Below, piece after piece: positions 1 through 7,722 of a DNA stretch of 11,535 nucleotides; positions within the stretch are counted from its first letter, which is position 1; the number at the start of each line of letters is the position of its first letter. The position numbers and the translations under genes were made by a program. The notes under the pieces were generated by a model that had not been told where the DNA came from, ran no database searches, and was given only the letters and a program-made list of their open reading frames with translations. Origin of the DNA: Gammaproteobacteria bacterium (GTDB taxonomy: Bacteria; Pseudomonadota; Gammaproteobacteria; S012-40); the NCBI GenBank assembly GCA_029857925.1, contig JAOUGF010000028.1, positions 1 through 11,535 of the forward strand, in the 5' to 3' direction.

Positions 1-330
1 CGCAGTTTACACGTTGCCTCAAAGGCCTGGCATATCTGAGCATTTTTCGACCCTTTTCAACGACGCGATGCGCCGCTCAGCGGATTTTTAGAGGTTCCCT
101 TAAGACAATAGAAAGCGCAGCTTAACTCGCTGTTAACAACACTGTGAGAACGTTGCACCCACAGTGATCGTTCCCTATCCGAGCGAGGGGCTGCGCCGGT
201 GAAATTTGCTTAACAAACGCTTATAACCCCCATCCATCGGCCAACGTCGCCGACCGCAGACATTCAGCTCGCATTCGGGAACATGTTAGAATATTGCAAT
301 GTTTTTGTCCTTATTTCAGAGGGATCAATT
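1..330. other. Non-coding upstream region with two small inverted repeats
   Basis: No convincing gene is seen here. Two perfect inverted repeats lie close together: TTAAC-N5-GTTAA at 122-136 and CACTGTG-N13-CACAGTG at 140-166. They sit 165-210 bases before the downstream start codon and could be operator sites or hairpins. A weak sigma70-like pair, GTGAAA (199-204) and TATAAC (222-227) with a 17-base spacer, could drive the downstream gene. Short frames open at the left edge (2-91 and 3-125) could be the end of an upstream gene, but no family is recognisable in them. Confidence 0.35.
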
Positions 331-1695
331 ATGAATAGCGCCCAATCCGCGAAGGATTCTTTACTACATTTGTTTATGGGCATAGCGGATTATGCCGAGA
401 GCGCGTTGATTTATGGGCTCCCGCTGGCCATTTTCGCATTTATATTAACGCGTTCACGCCACCAAACCACCGAACAAAGCCTCACCACCTTTATCAAGGT
501 CAAAAAGGCAGGGCTTACCGAACCCGCCTCCTTGCACCCGTTGATTGATACCAATTTATGCATCGGTTGCGGCGCGTGTGTAGACGCGTGTCCGGAAGGA
601 AACGTATTAGGCCTCATCAACAACCACGCCCATCTTATCAACCCCTCGCACTGCATAGGCCACGGCGCATGCAAGGTTGCCTGTCCGTTGGACGCCATTT
701 CATTAGTCTTTGGCACCTCCAAGCGCGGGGTCGAAATACCGTTGTTGAAACCCAATTTCGAGACCAATCTACCAGGCGTGTTTATCGCAGGCGAGTTGGG
801 TGGAATGGGTTTGATACGTAACGCGGTGGAACAAGGCCGCCAAGCAATGGAAGCGGTAAAAAACGCAGTGCGCGGCGCCGCCTTTCAGGCCCCGGTAGAT
901 GTGCTCATTATTGGCGCTGGACCCGCCGGCTTCTCCGCGTCGTTAGGCGCGCATGAGGGCGGACTCAAATACGTAACCATCGAACAAGACAGTTTGGGGG
1001 GCACAGTGTTTAACTTCCCTCGAGGCAAGGTGGTGATGACGGCGCCAGTGACGTTACCCATTGTCGGCCAGGTTAAAATGACCGAGACCAGCAAAGAAAA
1101 GCTGCTGCAATTTTGGCAGTCAGTGGAGAAAAAAACCGGGGTGCGCATCCAGTACCAGGAACGTATGGAAGATATTAAGGCAAACCCAGCGGGCGGATAT
1201 GACGTAAAAACCAACAAAAACAGCTATCATGCGAAGACGATATTGCTGGCGATCGGGCGCCGTGGCACACCGCGTAAACTCGATGTGCCGGGCGAGCAAT
1301 TGCCTAAGGTGGTCTATTCGCTGATAGACCCGGAACAATATCGTGGACAACATGTGTTAGTGGTGGGCGGTGGTAATAGCGCACTCGAGGCCGCGACCAG
1401 TATCGCGGAAGAAGAAGGCACCACAGTTACGCTATCCTATCGTGGCGATAGTTTTAATCGTGCAGCCGAAAAAAACCGCAACAAGGTAGACGCGTTGGTG
1501 GCGTCGAAACGCTTGCAACTGTTGTTAAAATCCGACGTCACAGAAATCCGCGTCAATAGCGCGCTGATCAAGACCGCTAACACCACCATGGAAATTCCGA
1601 ATCAGGCGGTCATCATCAGCGCGGGGGGCGTGTTGCCCACCCCGTTTTTGAAGAAAATAGGCATCGATATCGAGACAAAATATGGCGCGCCGTAA
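331..1695 (+). CDS. Membrane-anchored 2[4Fe-4S] ferredoxin / FAD-NAD(P) oxidoreductase
   Basis: A 454-residue predicted electron-transfer flavoprotein. An ATG at 331 is preferred over one 48 bases upstream because AGAGGG (319-324) lies just before it and the protein then opens with a single membrane helix (about residues 24-40, followed by RSRH, so the rest should be cytoplasmic). A bacterial ferredoxin domain follows: C77-x2-C80-x2-C83-x3-C87-P and C108-x2-H111-x2-C114-x3-C118-P. In the second motif His replaces the second Cys. Next is a segment like the C-terminal end of flavoprotein reductases (GVFIAGELGGMG, 149-160, then a NAVEQGRQA helix). Only then come the FAD-binding GAGPAG (195-200) and the NAD(P)-binding GGGNSA (346-351). 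The protein ends just after the ISAGG...PTPFL segment (429-440). This order suggests a circularly permuted thioredoxin-reductase-like fold. Substrate and electron partner are unknown. The next gene converges on it, so it is probably monocistronic. Confidence 0.85.
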   Translation: MNSAQSAKDSLLHLFMGIADYAESALIYGLPLAIFAFILTRSRHQTTEQSLTTFIKVKKAGLTEPASLHPLIDTNLCIGCGACVDACPEGNVLGLINNHAHLINPSHCIGHGACKVACPLDAISLVFGTSKRGVEIPLLKPNFETNLPGVFIAGELGGMGLIRNAVEQGRQAMEAVKNAVRGAAFQAPVDVLIIGAGPAGFSASLGAHEGGLKYVTIEQDSLGGTVFNFPRGKVVMTAPVTLPIVGQVKMTETSKEKLLQFWQSVEKKTGVRIQYQERMEDIKANPAGGYDVKTNKNSYHAKTILLAIGRRGTPRKLDVPGEQLPKVVYSLIDPEQYRGQHVLVVGGGNSALEAATSIAEEEGTTVTLSYRGDSFNRAAEKNRNKVDALVASKRLQLLLKSDVTEIRVNSALIKTANTTMEIPNQAVIISAGGVLPTPFLKKIGIDIETKYGAP

Positions 1696-1798
1696 AACCG
1701 CGCTGCAATGACACAACGTGCAGGACATAGAGATATTCTTGCGCGTTGTACTGCATCGCGCACGGCCGCGTAGAAGTGTGACGACCTGCCCTGAAGTT

Positions 1799-4660
1799 TT
1801 AGGTAAGCGCGCGCGGCTTGTGTTCTTCCAATGCCTGCGCTGCCAGTGCAAAACCCGCCGCCGCCGCCTTGCGTATCCATTTCAGCGCCAATAAACGATT
1901 TTTCTCAACCCCATTGCCGTGGGTATACATCTCACCGACACGGTATTGCGCCTCGACGTGACCCAGTTCCGCAGCCTTTAGCATCCAACGAAACGCCAAT
2001 TTATCATTTTTGGGTGCGCCTTGCCCACGATAAAACATCATGCCGACATTAAACGGAACCGCACCGTCTTCGCCGGTTTCCGCAGGTAATGTAATCAAAT
2101 TGTTTGTTACAGGCGGCGCAGGGGTTGCCACATCAGCATGTGTATCGACTGGTGGCGGTGGGCTGGCTGGGGTACCGGATACCATGTCCTGCACCATACC
2201 GATAGGAAACTCGGAAAACTGATCAAAACTGACGCGTTCGCGTGTGCGCTGCCCACGCGCGACATTGCGCGCGGAGATGTCATCGGGGTCTGCCGCCGCG
2301 AGCAAACTGTCCACTGGCAAACGTAAATCGGCATAATTAGGCCGTTGTGCTTGTTTCGCCGCCGCCGCGACGGGCGCTGGCGATGCTGGTTTCGCGGGTG
2401 CGGGAACGGGGGGAGGTGTGGTGCCATCCAAATTAAGGATAGGTGCCTTCATCACCAAGGCCCCGGTCTCCGGACAAATTTCAAACCCATCCGGCGTCGT
2501 CGCTGGCATCGTTGACGTCGGCATCGCAGTAATGTCCACCATCGCGTTGGCGATCATGACGGCAGGTGCCGGGGCTGCGGCGGGCATAGGTGCAGGCGCT
2601 GGTGCCGGTGCGGCGGTCAAATCTACCATACCGGCATTAATATCCACCCCACCGCCTGCGGGATGAGCGGGCGCAGGTGCTGTAGGCCGTGCGGTCGGCA
2701 ACGGGGCCTCCGCACGCGGTGCGCGACTTGGCGCGACGCTTTGAGTTGCGCGCGTATCCTGCACCCAAATATCCTGCAACAATTGCATCTCCGTCACCTG
2801 CATTTGGGTAGGCGCAAGCCCGCCACCAAACAACCGGCGCCCCATGCCCCCCATTTGAGGCAGCGCCAATTTACCCAATTCCAAGTTGGCCGCAGGGCTG
2901 CGAAACAACATTACCAATACCGCGATTGCCGCAGCGGCCGTCAGTAAAATCCATACCCAGTCGCCACTCGCCGCCTGCGTGTTACGCGGTTGCATCCCAA
3001 AGGCAGCGCTGGTCGGACTTTCTAAGCCACCTTGGCCTTTGTCGGCCACTTTTCGGACTGCACTCGGATGCCCTGCGGCGGCGGCAACGCGCAACCAGTC
3101 GGCCGCGAGCGCCGCATCTTGTGTGACGCCGCGCCCAGCCTCATACACTTCGGCCAATTGGAACATCGCCTCAGAATCCCCTTGGCGCGCACCTTCCACC
3201 AGCCAACTCACCGCACGGCTTTGTGTCACGGAGGGGTCATTCGCGCTTTCTATCAGCCGTAAAAATGCGCGCGCACCCACATGCTGCTGGCTTGCCGCCT
3301 TACGCATCCACTGCCACGCCACATTTTCATCGCGTCGTACCCCCTTGCCCGCCAATAACAACATCCCTAATTGGAACTGCGCGTCACCTTGACCTTGGTT
3401 GGCGGCGGCGAGCAGCGCATCCACAGAGGTGGGTGCGCCACCGCCGTTCGCGAAATTAGAGGGCGGCGCTGCCGGGGCAGGCGCAGGGCTGGGTTCAACG
3501 GCCATTGAAGACGGGAAAACCACTTGACTGCCGTTTGGGCCATCCACTAAACGCGGCACTTGATCGTCGCGATCCGAAAGAAAGGGGGCCTTTGCTTGCC
3601 GTTCACGCAAGGTGCGCGACTCATTACTCAATCCACTTGGCTCATCAAAGCGGCGCGCCGGTACGTCATTGCGCGCCTCTGGCGCACGCGCGACGCTACG
3701 TTCAATCGCGTCGACATTGTTACGCGCCGTTCCGGCACCGCTCGCCAACGCCTCTTTGTCACGCAACAACGCGAGTGCACTCCCCTCGCTGTGCGCCAAC
3801 GCCTCGCGCAGGCGACGCGCCATGTTTGCTTGAGTCTCCGCGTTCGGGCGTTGCGGATCCAAGATGTCTTGTACAAAGCGCTCAGCGACTCTATTACCGC
3901 CACCGGCCGCCGCACGCAGCAGTTTGTTACCCTCGCCTACGGCGCCGGTATCGCCGCGTGTCAAAAGCATCAAACCCAGGTGCAATTGGGCGCCATCGTG
4001 TTTAGCGGTCACCGCCTCGCGAAACCAACGCGCCGCTTCCATTTCATTGACCGCGACCCCCATGCCTATTTCGTACACCACACCCAGATTATATTGGGCT
4101 TCGGGATCCCCGCGTTTTGCGGAATCCAAGTACCAATCCAGTGCAACACTTTCTTCATTGCGTACCGTGCGGGAGGGCATGGGCGTAGGGGCAAGTTCCG
4201 CTCGCGGCGCGACGACGGGCGCTGCAACTGCGTGTTCAGGCTCTGCCGATAACCGCGCAGGTGTTGACTCGATACGAGAACGGACCGCCGCTGTGTTGGT
4301 GGGCGAAGGACTTACTCGCCCCGCGCCGGGGCTATTCGAGGGCAGGTTTTTGGCGAGTTCGATGAGGCGTTGCTTAGCCTTGGCATGGCCATGACGGGCA
4401 GCCGATTCGTACAAGGATTTGGCCTGTTGCAGATCTTTGACCACGCCTTCGCCGCGCTCAAACATACGCCCGTACAGATATTCGGCGTCGGCGACACCCT
4501 CGCGCGCCAATGGACGCACCAAGGTCGCCGCTTCAAGAAAGTCGTTGGCATCATAAGCGGCATGGGCATCTTCAAGATCCCCAGCGAATCCGGTCTGGCT
4601 GGCGCACAGCGCAAACCCCACTAGATACACTAACCAACTGATCTTTCGCGATATATACAT
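1799..4660 (-). CDS. Large Sel1-repeat membrane protein
   Basis: A 953-residue protein with six Sel1-like (TPR-related) repeats at about residues 56-91, 185-220, 425-460, 495-531, 867-902 and 903-939. Residues 1-27 look like a Sec signal peptide (MYISRK, hydrophobic core, then an FAG cleavage-like site). One strong membrane helix lies at about 567-586 and is followed by FRSPA, so the N-terminal 540 residues should be periplasmic and the C-terminal 365 cytoplasmic. The two halves are joined by long low-complexity linkers rich in Ala and Pro (about 640-720 and 745-770). Two similar VDI/VDL motifs flank the Ala-Pro tract. Sel1 repeats usually mediate protein-protein contacts, so this may be a scaffold or envelope signalling protein; no catalytic motif was seen. 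Long open frames on the opposite strand are a by-product of its GC-biased, repetitive codons. It is transcribed divergently from the ankyrin gene. Confidence 0.85.
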   Translation of the reverse strand: MYISRKISWLVYLVGFALCASQTGFAGDLEDAHAAYDANDFLEAATLVRPLAREGVADAEYLYGRMFERGEGVVKDLQQAKSLYESAARHGHAKAKQRLIELAKNLPSNSPGAGRVSPSPTNTAAVRSRIESTPARLSAEPEHAVAAPVVAPRAELAPTPMPSRTVRNEESVALDWYLDSAKRGDPEAQYNLGVVYEIGMGVAVNEMEAARWFREAVTAKHDGAQLHLGLMLLTRGDTGAVGEGNKLLRAAAGGGNRVAERFVQDILDPQRPNAETQANMARRLREALAHSEGSALALLRDKEALASGAGTARNNVDAIERSVARAPEARNDVPARRFDEPSGLSNESRTLRERQAKAPFLSDRDDQVPRLVDGPNGSQVVFPSSMAVEPSPAPAPAAPPSNFANGGGAPTSVDALLAAANQGQGDAQFQLGMLLLAGKGVRRDENVAWQWMRKAASQQHVGARAFLRLIESANDPSVTQSRAVSWLVEGARQGDSEAMFQLAEVYEAGRGVTQDAALAADWLRVAAAAGHPSAVRKVADKGQGGLESPTSAAFGMQPRNTQAASGDWVWILLTAAAAIAVLVMLFRSPAANLELGKLALPQMGGMGRRLFGGGLAPTQMQVTEMQLLQDIWVQDTRATQSVAPSRAPRAEAPLPTARPTAPAPAHPAGGGVDINAGMVDLTAAPAPAPAPMPAAAPAPAVMIANAMVDITAMPTSTMPATTPDGFEICPETGALVMKAPILNLDGTTPPPVPAPAKPASPAPVAAAAKQAQRPNYADLRLPVDSLLAAADPDDISARNVARGQRTRERVSFDQFSEFPIGMVQDMVSGTPASPPPPVDTHADVATPAPPVTNNLITLPAETGEDGAVPFNVGMMFYRGQGAPKNDKLAFRWMLKAAELGHVEAQYRVGEMYTHGNGVEKNRLLALKWIRKAAAAGFALAAQALEEHKPRALT
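2561..2616 (-). repeat. Low-complexity Ala-Pro coding tract
   Basis: This stretch encodes the alternating Ala-Pro run around residues 683-700 of the Sel1-repeat protein. It is simple-sequence DNA of degenerate GCN-CCN codons and a plausible site for length variation between strains. It forms part of the flexible linker after the membrane helix. Confidence 0.6.
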
Positions 4661-4698
4661 TTATACCCCACTCGTTCTATATCTATTTAGGCGCGATG

Positions 4699-4726
4699 AT
4701 TATATACGCCACTTTTGTTATGTCTG
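4699..4726 (-). promoter_or_regulatory. Sigma70-type promoter of the Sel1-repeat gene
   Basis: Read on the minus strand, a perfect TATAAT (4699-4704) lies 16 bases downstream of CAGACA (4721-4726), which matches TTGACA at four of six positions. Transcription would start near 4692, leaving a leader of about 30 bases before the ATG at 4660. The Shine-Dalgarno signal of that gene (GAGTGGGG, just upstream) is weak. Confidence 0.5.
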
Positions 4727-4749
4727 GCTGAATACTGACCCTATCACCC

Positions 4750-4799
4750 ACAGAATTTAGAATTGTTCTATGCTATTATAGTAATAATATCAATTCTGT
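4750..4799. promoter_or_regulatory. Inverted repeat enclosing the ankyrin-gene promoter
   Basis: ACAGAATT (4750-4757) and AATTCTGT (4792-4799) form a perfect 8-base inverted repeat. A nested repeat, AGAATTG (4759-4765) with CAATTCT (4791-4797), shares the right arm. Between the arms is an extended -10 element, TGCTATTAT (4771-4779). Symmetric arms around a promoter fit a dimeric or looping transcription factor, but no regulator family can be named. Confidence 0.4.
4771..4779 (+). promoter_or_regulatory. Extended -10 promoter of the ankyrin gene
   Basis: TG-N-TATTAT fits the extended -10 consensus with five of six matches in the hexamer. No good -35 is present at 17 bases, which is usual for extended -10 promoters. 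Transcription would start near 4786, placing the two overlapping hairpins at 4801-4842 in the leader of the transcript. Confidence 0.4.
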
Positions 4800-4800
4800 C

Positions 4801-4842
4801 ACCACCCATTTAGGGTGGTAGTTGAAAAAAGGTAACTACCGC
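4801..4842 (+). promoter_or_regulatory. Two mutually exclusive leader hairpins around the ribosome binding site
   Basis: Hairpin 1 pairs ACCACCC (4801-4807) with GGGTGGT (4813-4819) across a 5-base loop. Hairpin 2 pairs GGTAGTT (4817-4823) with AACTACC (4834-4840), extendable to nine pairs (4815-4842) with one G-U. Its 10-base loop carries the candidate Shine-Dalgarno AAAGGT. The two stems share at least 4817-4819, so they cannot form together. Hairpin 2 ends directly against the ATG at 4843. The arrangement could control translation or choice of start codon, but this is an inference from base complementarity only. Confidence 0.45.
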
Positions 4843-5940
4843 ATGGACTTGTTGCTGAAAATTGGCGTGTTGATCGTGGGGATAGGTACGATTGCGGCGC
4901 CCGCAGCCGCCGTAGAAAGCATCCCTCCGCCGTTATCTACGCCGTTTCCGGCGGTGAATGATGCGGTACGCCCCTTCGATTCATGGTCACACCTACATCA
5001 CGCAAGCTTTGCGGGCAATAATACGGATGTCCAGGCACTCATCAACCGTGGCGACCCCGTGGACGGCCGCGATGAAGATCAAACCACCCCCCTTATGTAT
5101 GCCGCGTGGATGGGGCATACCACGGTTTGCGAAACCTTGCTACAAGCCCGCGCCGATCTAAACGCACGCGACAGCCGTGGGCATACGGCGTTGACGTGGG
5201 CCATCAAAGGCGGCTATCGAGATACGCTGCAATATTTGATCAGCCGAGGCGCGGATATCCAGACCGAAGACCGCAAGGGAAATAGCCCTTTATTTTTAGC
5301 CGTGTACTGGAATAATGCCGAGGCCGTACGAATCTTGGCGGCGGCCCGCGTAAATATTAACACACCCAACGCAAAAGGCATGACCCCGTTAATGACAGCG
5401 GTGCGCCAAGGCAACACCGCAGCGGTGCAGGCGCTGATTTCACTCGCGGCCAATGTCGCGGCGACCGACCAACAAGGTCGCCCGGCAGTATGGTTTGCGG
5501 TGGCCTACGGCCATCGTGATACGCTGGATATGCTGCTGCCCACCGCAAACATAGAACTCCGCGACAAATCCGGTATGACGTTGCTCCACACCGCTGCGCG
5601 CTACGGTAATTTATATGCGCTGAACGCCATTTTAGAGCGCGGTGGTAATGTAAACACGTTGAGTGAACACGGCAATACACCGCTGATGTTGGCGGCGGCA
5701 CGCAGCTGCGTCGATTGTGTGCGTGCACTGGCAACGCGTGGCGCGGTCTTAGATGTGCGCAACCTATACGGAGATACGGCCTTGCACGTCGCGATCAACA
5801 ATGGCAGCCCAGGCCTGGTCGGCATGTTAATCAACGCCGGTGTACCGGTGGGGATACGCAATAAACGCGGAGATACCGCACGTGCATTGGCCAACCGTCT
5901 ACGTAAAAACGATTTGGCACGCCTTTTTGCACAGGAATAA
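4843..5940 (+). CDS. Secreted (probably periplasmic) ankyrin-repeat protein
   Basis: A 365-residue protein if it starts at the ATG, which follows AAAGGT (4828-4833) by nine bases. A TTG at 4822 would add seven residues (MKKGNYR) and give a better, positively charged signal-peptide n-region, so that start is a serious alternative. After a signal peptide ending near APAAA (about residue 23) the protein is almost all ankyrin repeats: nine copies of about 33 residues from about 47 to 342 and a partial tenth, many opening with the usual G-x-TPL or G-x-TAL pattern. Repeat 8 contains a C289-x2-C292 pair, which would be in the oxidising periplasm. No enzymatic domain is present. The protein should bind a partner protein. 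It resembles in general plan the periplasmic ankyrin protein AnkB of Pseudomonas, which is linked to peroxide defence; that parallel is an inference prompted by the nearby oxyR. Confidence 0.85.
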   Translation: MDLLLKIGVLIVGIGTIAAPAAAVESIPPPLSTPFPAVNDAVRPFDSWSHLHHASFAGNNTDVQALINRGDPVDGRDEDQTTPLMYAAWMGHTTVCETLLQARADLNARDSRGHTALTWAIKGGYRDTLQYLISRGADIQTEDRKGNSPLFLAVYWNNAEAVRILAAARVNINTPNAKGMTPLMTAVRQGNTAAVQALISLAANVAATDQQGRPAVWFAVAYGHRDTLDMLLPTANIELRDKSGMTLLHTAARYGNLYALNAILERGGNVNTLSEHGNTPLMLAAARSCVDCVRALATRGAVLDVRNLYGDTALHVAINNGSPGLVGMLINAGVPVGIRNKRGDTARALANRLRKNDLARLFAQE

Positions 5941-5979
5941 ACGTCACTCCGACATGTTTAACCGTTAAGGACAACCCGC

Positions 5980-7701
5980 ATGCCCAAACGCCTGCTCGCC
6001 CCCGCCCTGGTGGTTGCGGTATGCGTGGGTCTATTGACGCTGGCCTACCTCCATCCGCCTGTCGGTGATTTCACGCAGGTCGGTGCGTGGTATAGCCTCC
6101 TGCCCCCGTTGATCGCCATGGCATTGGCCATCCTGACGCGCCGTTTGGCCATCAGTCTATTCGCCTCGTTGTTGACGGCCGGTTTAGTCCTTGCCTATGC
6201 GCAAGGCGCCGGGCCCCTAAGCATCCCCTGGCAGGGCGCGACCTTTGTCGTCGGCGCGTTAACCAAGGTCGTCAGCGATCCGTGGAGTTGGCGGGTCGCC
6301 GTGTTTGTGATGTTGATCCTTACGATGTCTTCCATCATTATCCTGGCAGGTGGGCTGACCGGTGTCGCGCGCCACTTAGAACGCTACGCGCAAGGCCCGC
6401 GCTCCACGCAGGCGGTGACCTTCCTGCTCGGCGTCATAATTTTTATCGACGATTACGCCAGCACGATGATCGTCGGTTCGACGATGCGTCCGATGTCCGA
6501 TCGTCATCGTATAAGCCGCGAAAAATTTACGTTTCTCGTCGACGCCACCAGCGCCCCGATTTCAGGGCTGGCGATAGTCAGCACTTGGATCGCATTCGAA
6601 GTGGGCTTATTCGAACGCGTGTCCAACGATCTGCACTTGGGCCTCAATGGCTATGAAATGTTTTTTGATGCAATGAGTTTTCGTTTTTATTGCCTGTTTC
6701 TACTACTATTCGTAATCATCGCGATTGTCTCCCAACGTGACTTTGGCCCGATGTTGCACGCCGAGCGCCGCAGTCGCGCCAGCGGCCTGTTGGTGGCGCC
6801 TGGTGCGCAACCGCTGACCTCCACCACCTATTCGTTAGACCAAGCGCATCCCGGCGCCATTGCCGACGCGCGCACGGCGCTGGTACCCCTTGCATTATTG
6901 ATAGGCGTCTTTATCGTTGGCCTGTGGTTGTCGGGGGGCGGCATGCACATTGCCGCGCAGAATGTAAGCAGCTTATGGGATATCCACGCATGGCGCGAAA
7001 TTCTTGCCCACTCCAGCAATTCCGTGGTATTGCTGACGGCGACGATGACCGGATTACTCAGCGCGATTTTTTTTGCACTGCGTGTCGCACGCATACCGGG
7101 CGCACTATTATGGGTCGCAGTGCGCGGTGGCGCGCGCAATGCGTTATTGCCGATGGGCATCTTGGTGCTCGCGTGGGCACTCAAACAAGGTTTTGACGCA
7201 AGTCACTTGGGCGACTTTTTGCTGCACAGTATTGGCAGCGCGATCACACCGCAATGGTATCCCGCCATCGTGTTTGCGCTGGGGGCGATCATTTCCTTCA
7301 GCATCGGTACCAGTTGGGGCACGATGTCACTGTTGATCCCGATTGTAGTGCCACTGGCCTATACGCTGGACGGCAATCACTACGGCTTAATCACGATGAT
7401 TTGCTTGGGCGCGGTATTGGATGGCGCGATCTTCGGCGATCATTGTTCGCCGGTGTCAGACACCACCATTATGAGCTCGATCGCGGGCGCCTGCGATCAT
7501 GTCGATCATGTCAAGACCCAGTTACCCTATAGCGTGGTCGTCGCGCTGATCGCGTTTGGCGCAGGTTATCTGCCCGCCGCCGCCGGGACGTCGTTGTGGG
7601 TAAGCTGGGGCTTGGCGGTGACCGCACTGCTGCTGACGTTTGGCATCTTTGCAAAAAATCCCGCGCCACCGCCGATTTCACAAAAAACAGAAATTCGTTA
7701 A
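5980..7701 (+). CDS. Na+/H+ antiporter, NhaC family
   Basis: A 573-residue polytopic inner-membrane protein with many hydrophobic segments, matching the NhaC-type antiporter family (exchange of Na+ for H+, pH and sodium homeostasis). Diagnostic stretches are FIDDYASTMIVGSTMRP (155-171), SFSIGTSWGTMSLLIP (439-454) and GDHCSPVSDTTIMSS (486-500), with the buried Asp, Ser and Thr residues expected of the ion path. The start has a clear AAGGA signal (about 5967-5971). It begins 39 bases after the ankyrin gene and ends 21 bases before oxyR with no terminator visible on either side, so the three are probably co-transcribed. The family also includes malate/lactate-coupled and amine transporters, so the exact substrate is not certain. 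Confidence 0.87.
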   Translation: MPKRLLAPALVVAVCVGLLTLAYLHPPVGDFTQVGAWYSLLPPLIAMALAILTRRLAISLFASLLTAGLVLAYAQGAGPLSIPWQGATFVVGALTKVVSDPWSWRVAVFVMLILTMSSIIILAGGLTGVARHLERYAQGPRSTQAVTFLLGVIIFIDDYASTMIVGSTMRPMSDRHRISREKFTFLVDATSAPISGLAIVSTWIAFEVGLFERVSNDLHLGLNGYEMFFDAMSFRFYCLFLLLFVIIAIVSQRDFGPMLHAERRSRASGLLVAPGAQPLTSTTYSLDQAHPGAIADARTALVPLALLIGVFIVGLWLSGGGMHIAAQNVSSLWDIHAWREILAHSSNSVVLLTATMTGLLSAIFFALRVARIPGALLWVAVRGGARNALLPMGILVLAWALKQGFDASHLGDFLLHSIGSAITPQWYPAIVFALGAIISFSIGTSWGTMSLLIPIVVPLAYTLDGNHYGLITMICLGAVLDGAIFGDHCSPVSDTTIMSSIAGACDHVDHVKTQLPYSVVVALIAFGAGYLPAAAGTSLWVSWGLAVTALLLTFGIFAKNPAPPPISQKTEIR

Positions 7702-7722
7702 CTCATATAGTCGAGAACACCA

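Noticed and set aside
2..125. Open frames at the left edge as the end of an upstream gene
   Set aside because: Two overlapping + frames stay open to 91 and 125, neither resembling a known family, so neither can be preferred.
1740..1762. TGCGCG/CGCGCA hairpin as bidirectional terminator between the convergent genes
   Set aside because: The six-pair stem has an 11-base loop and no T-run on either strand.
2400..2700. Possible tandem repeat array or CRISPR-like pattern
   Set aside because: The periodicity comes from Ala-Pro codons of the Sel1-repeat protein; there are no constant repeats with unique spacers.
3560..4252. Long open frame of 230 codons on the + strand
   Set aside because: It lies wholly antisense to the Sel1-repeat gene, has an Arg/Ala/Cys-rich composition typical of shadow frames, and has no recognisable domain.
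4757..4792. Second OxyR-like site upstream of the ankyrin gene
   Set aside because: TTAG-N7-CTAT is followed by a six-base gap to ATAG and the last tetramer does not match, so spacing and sequence both fail. Only a weak left half remains.
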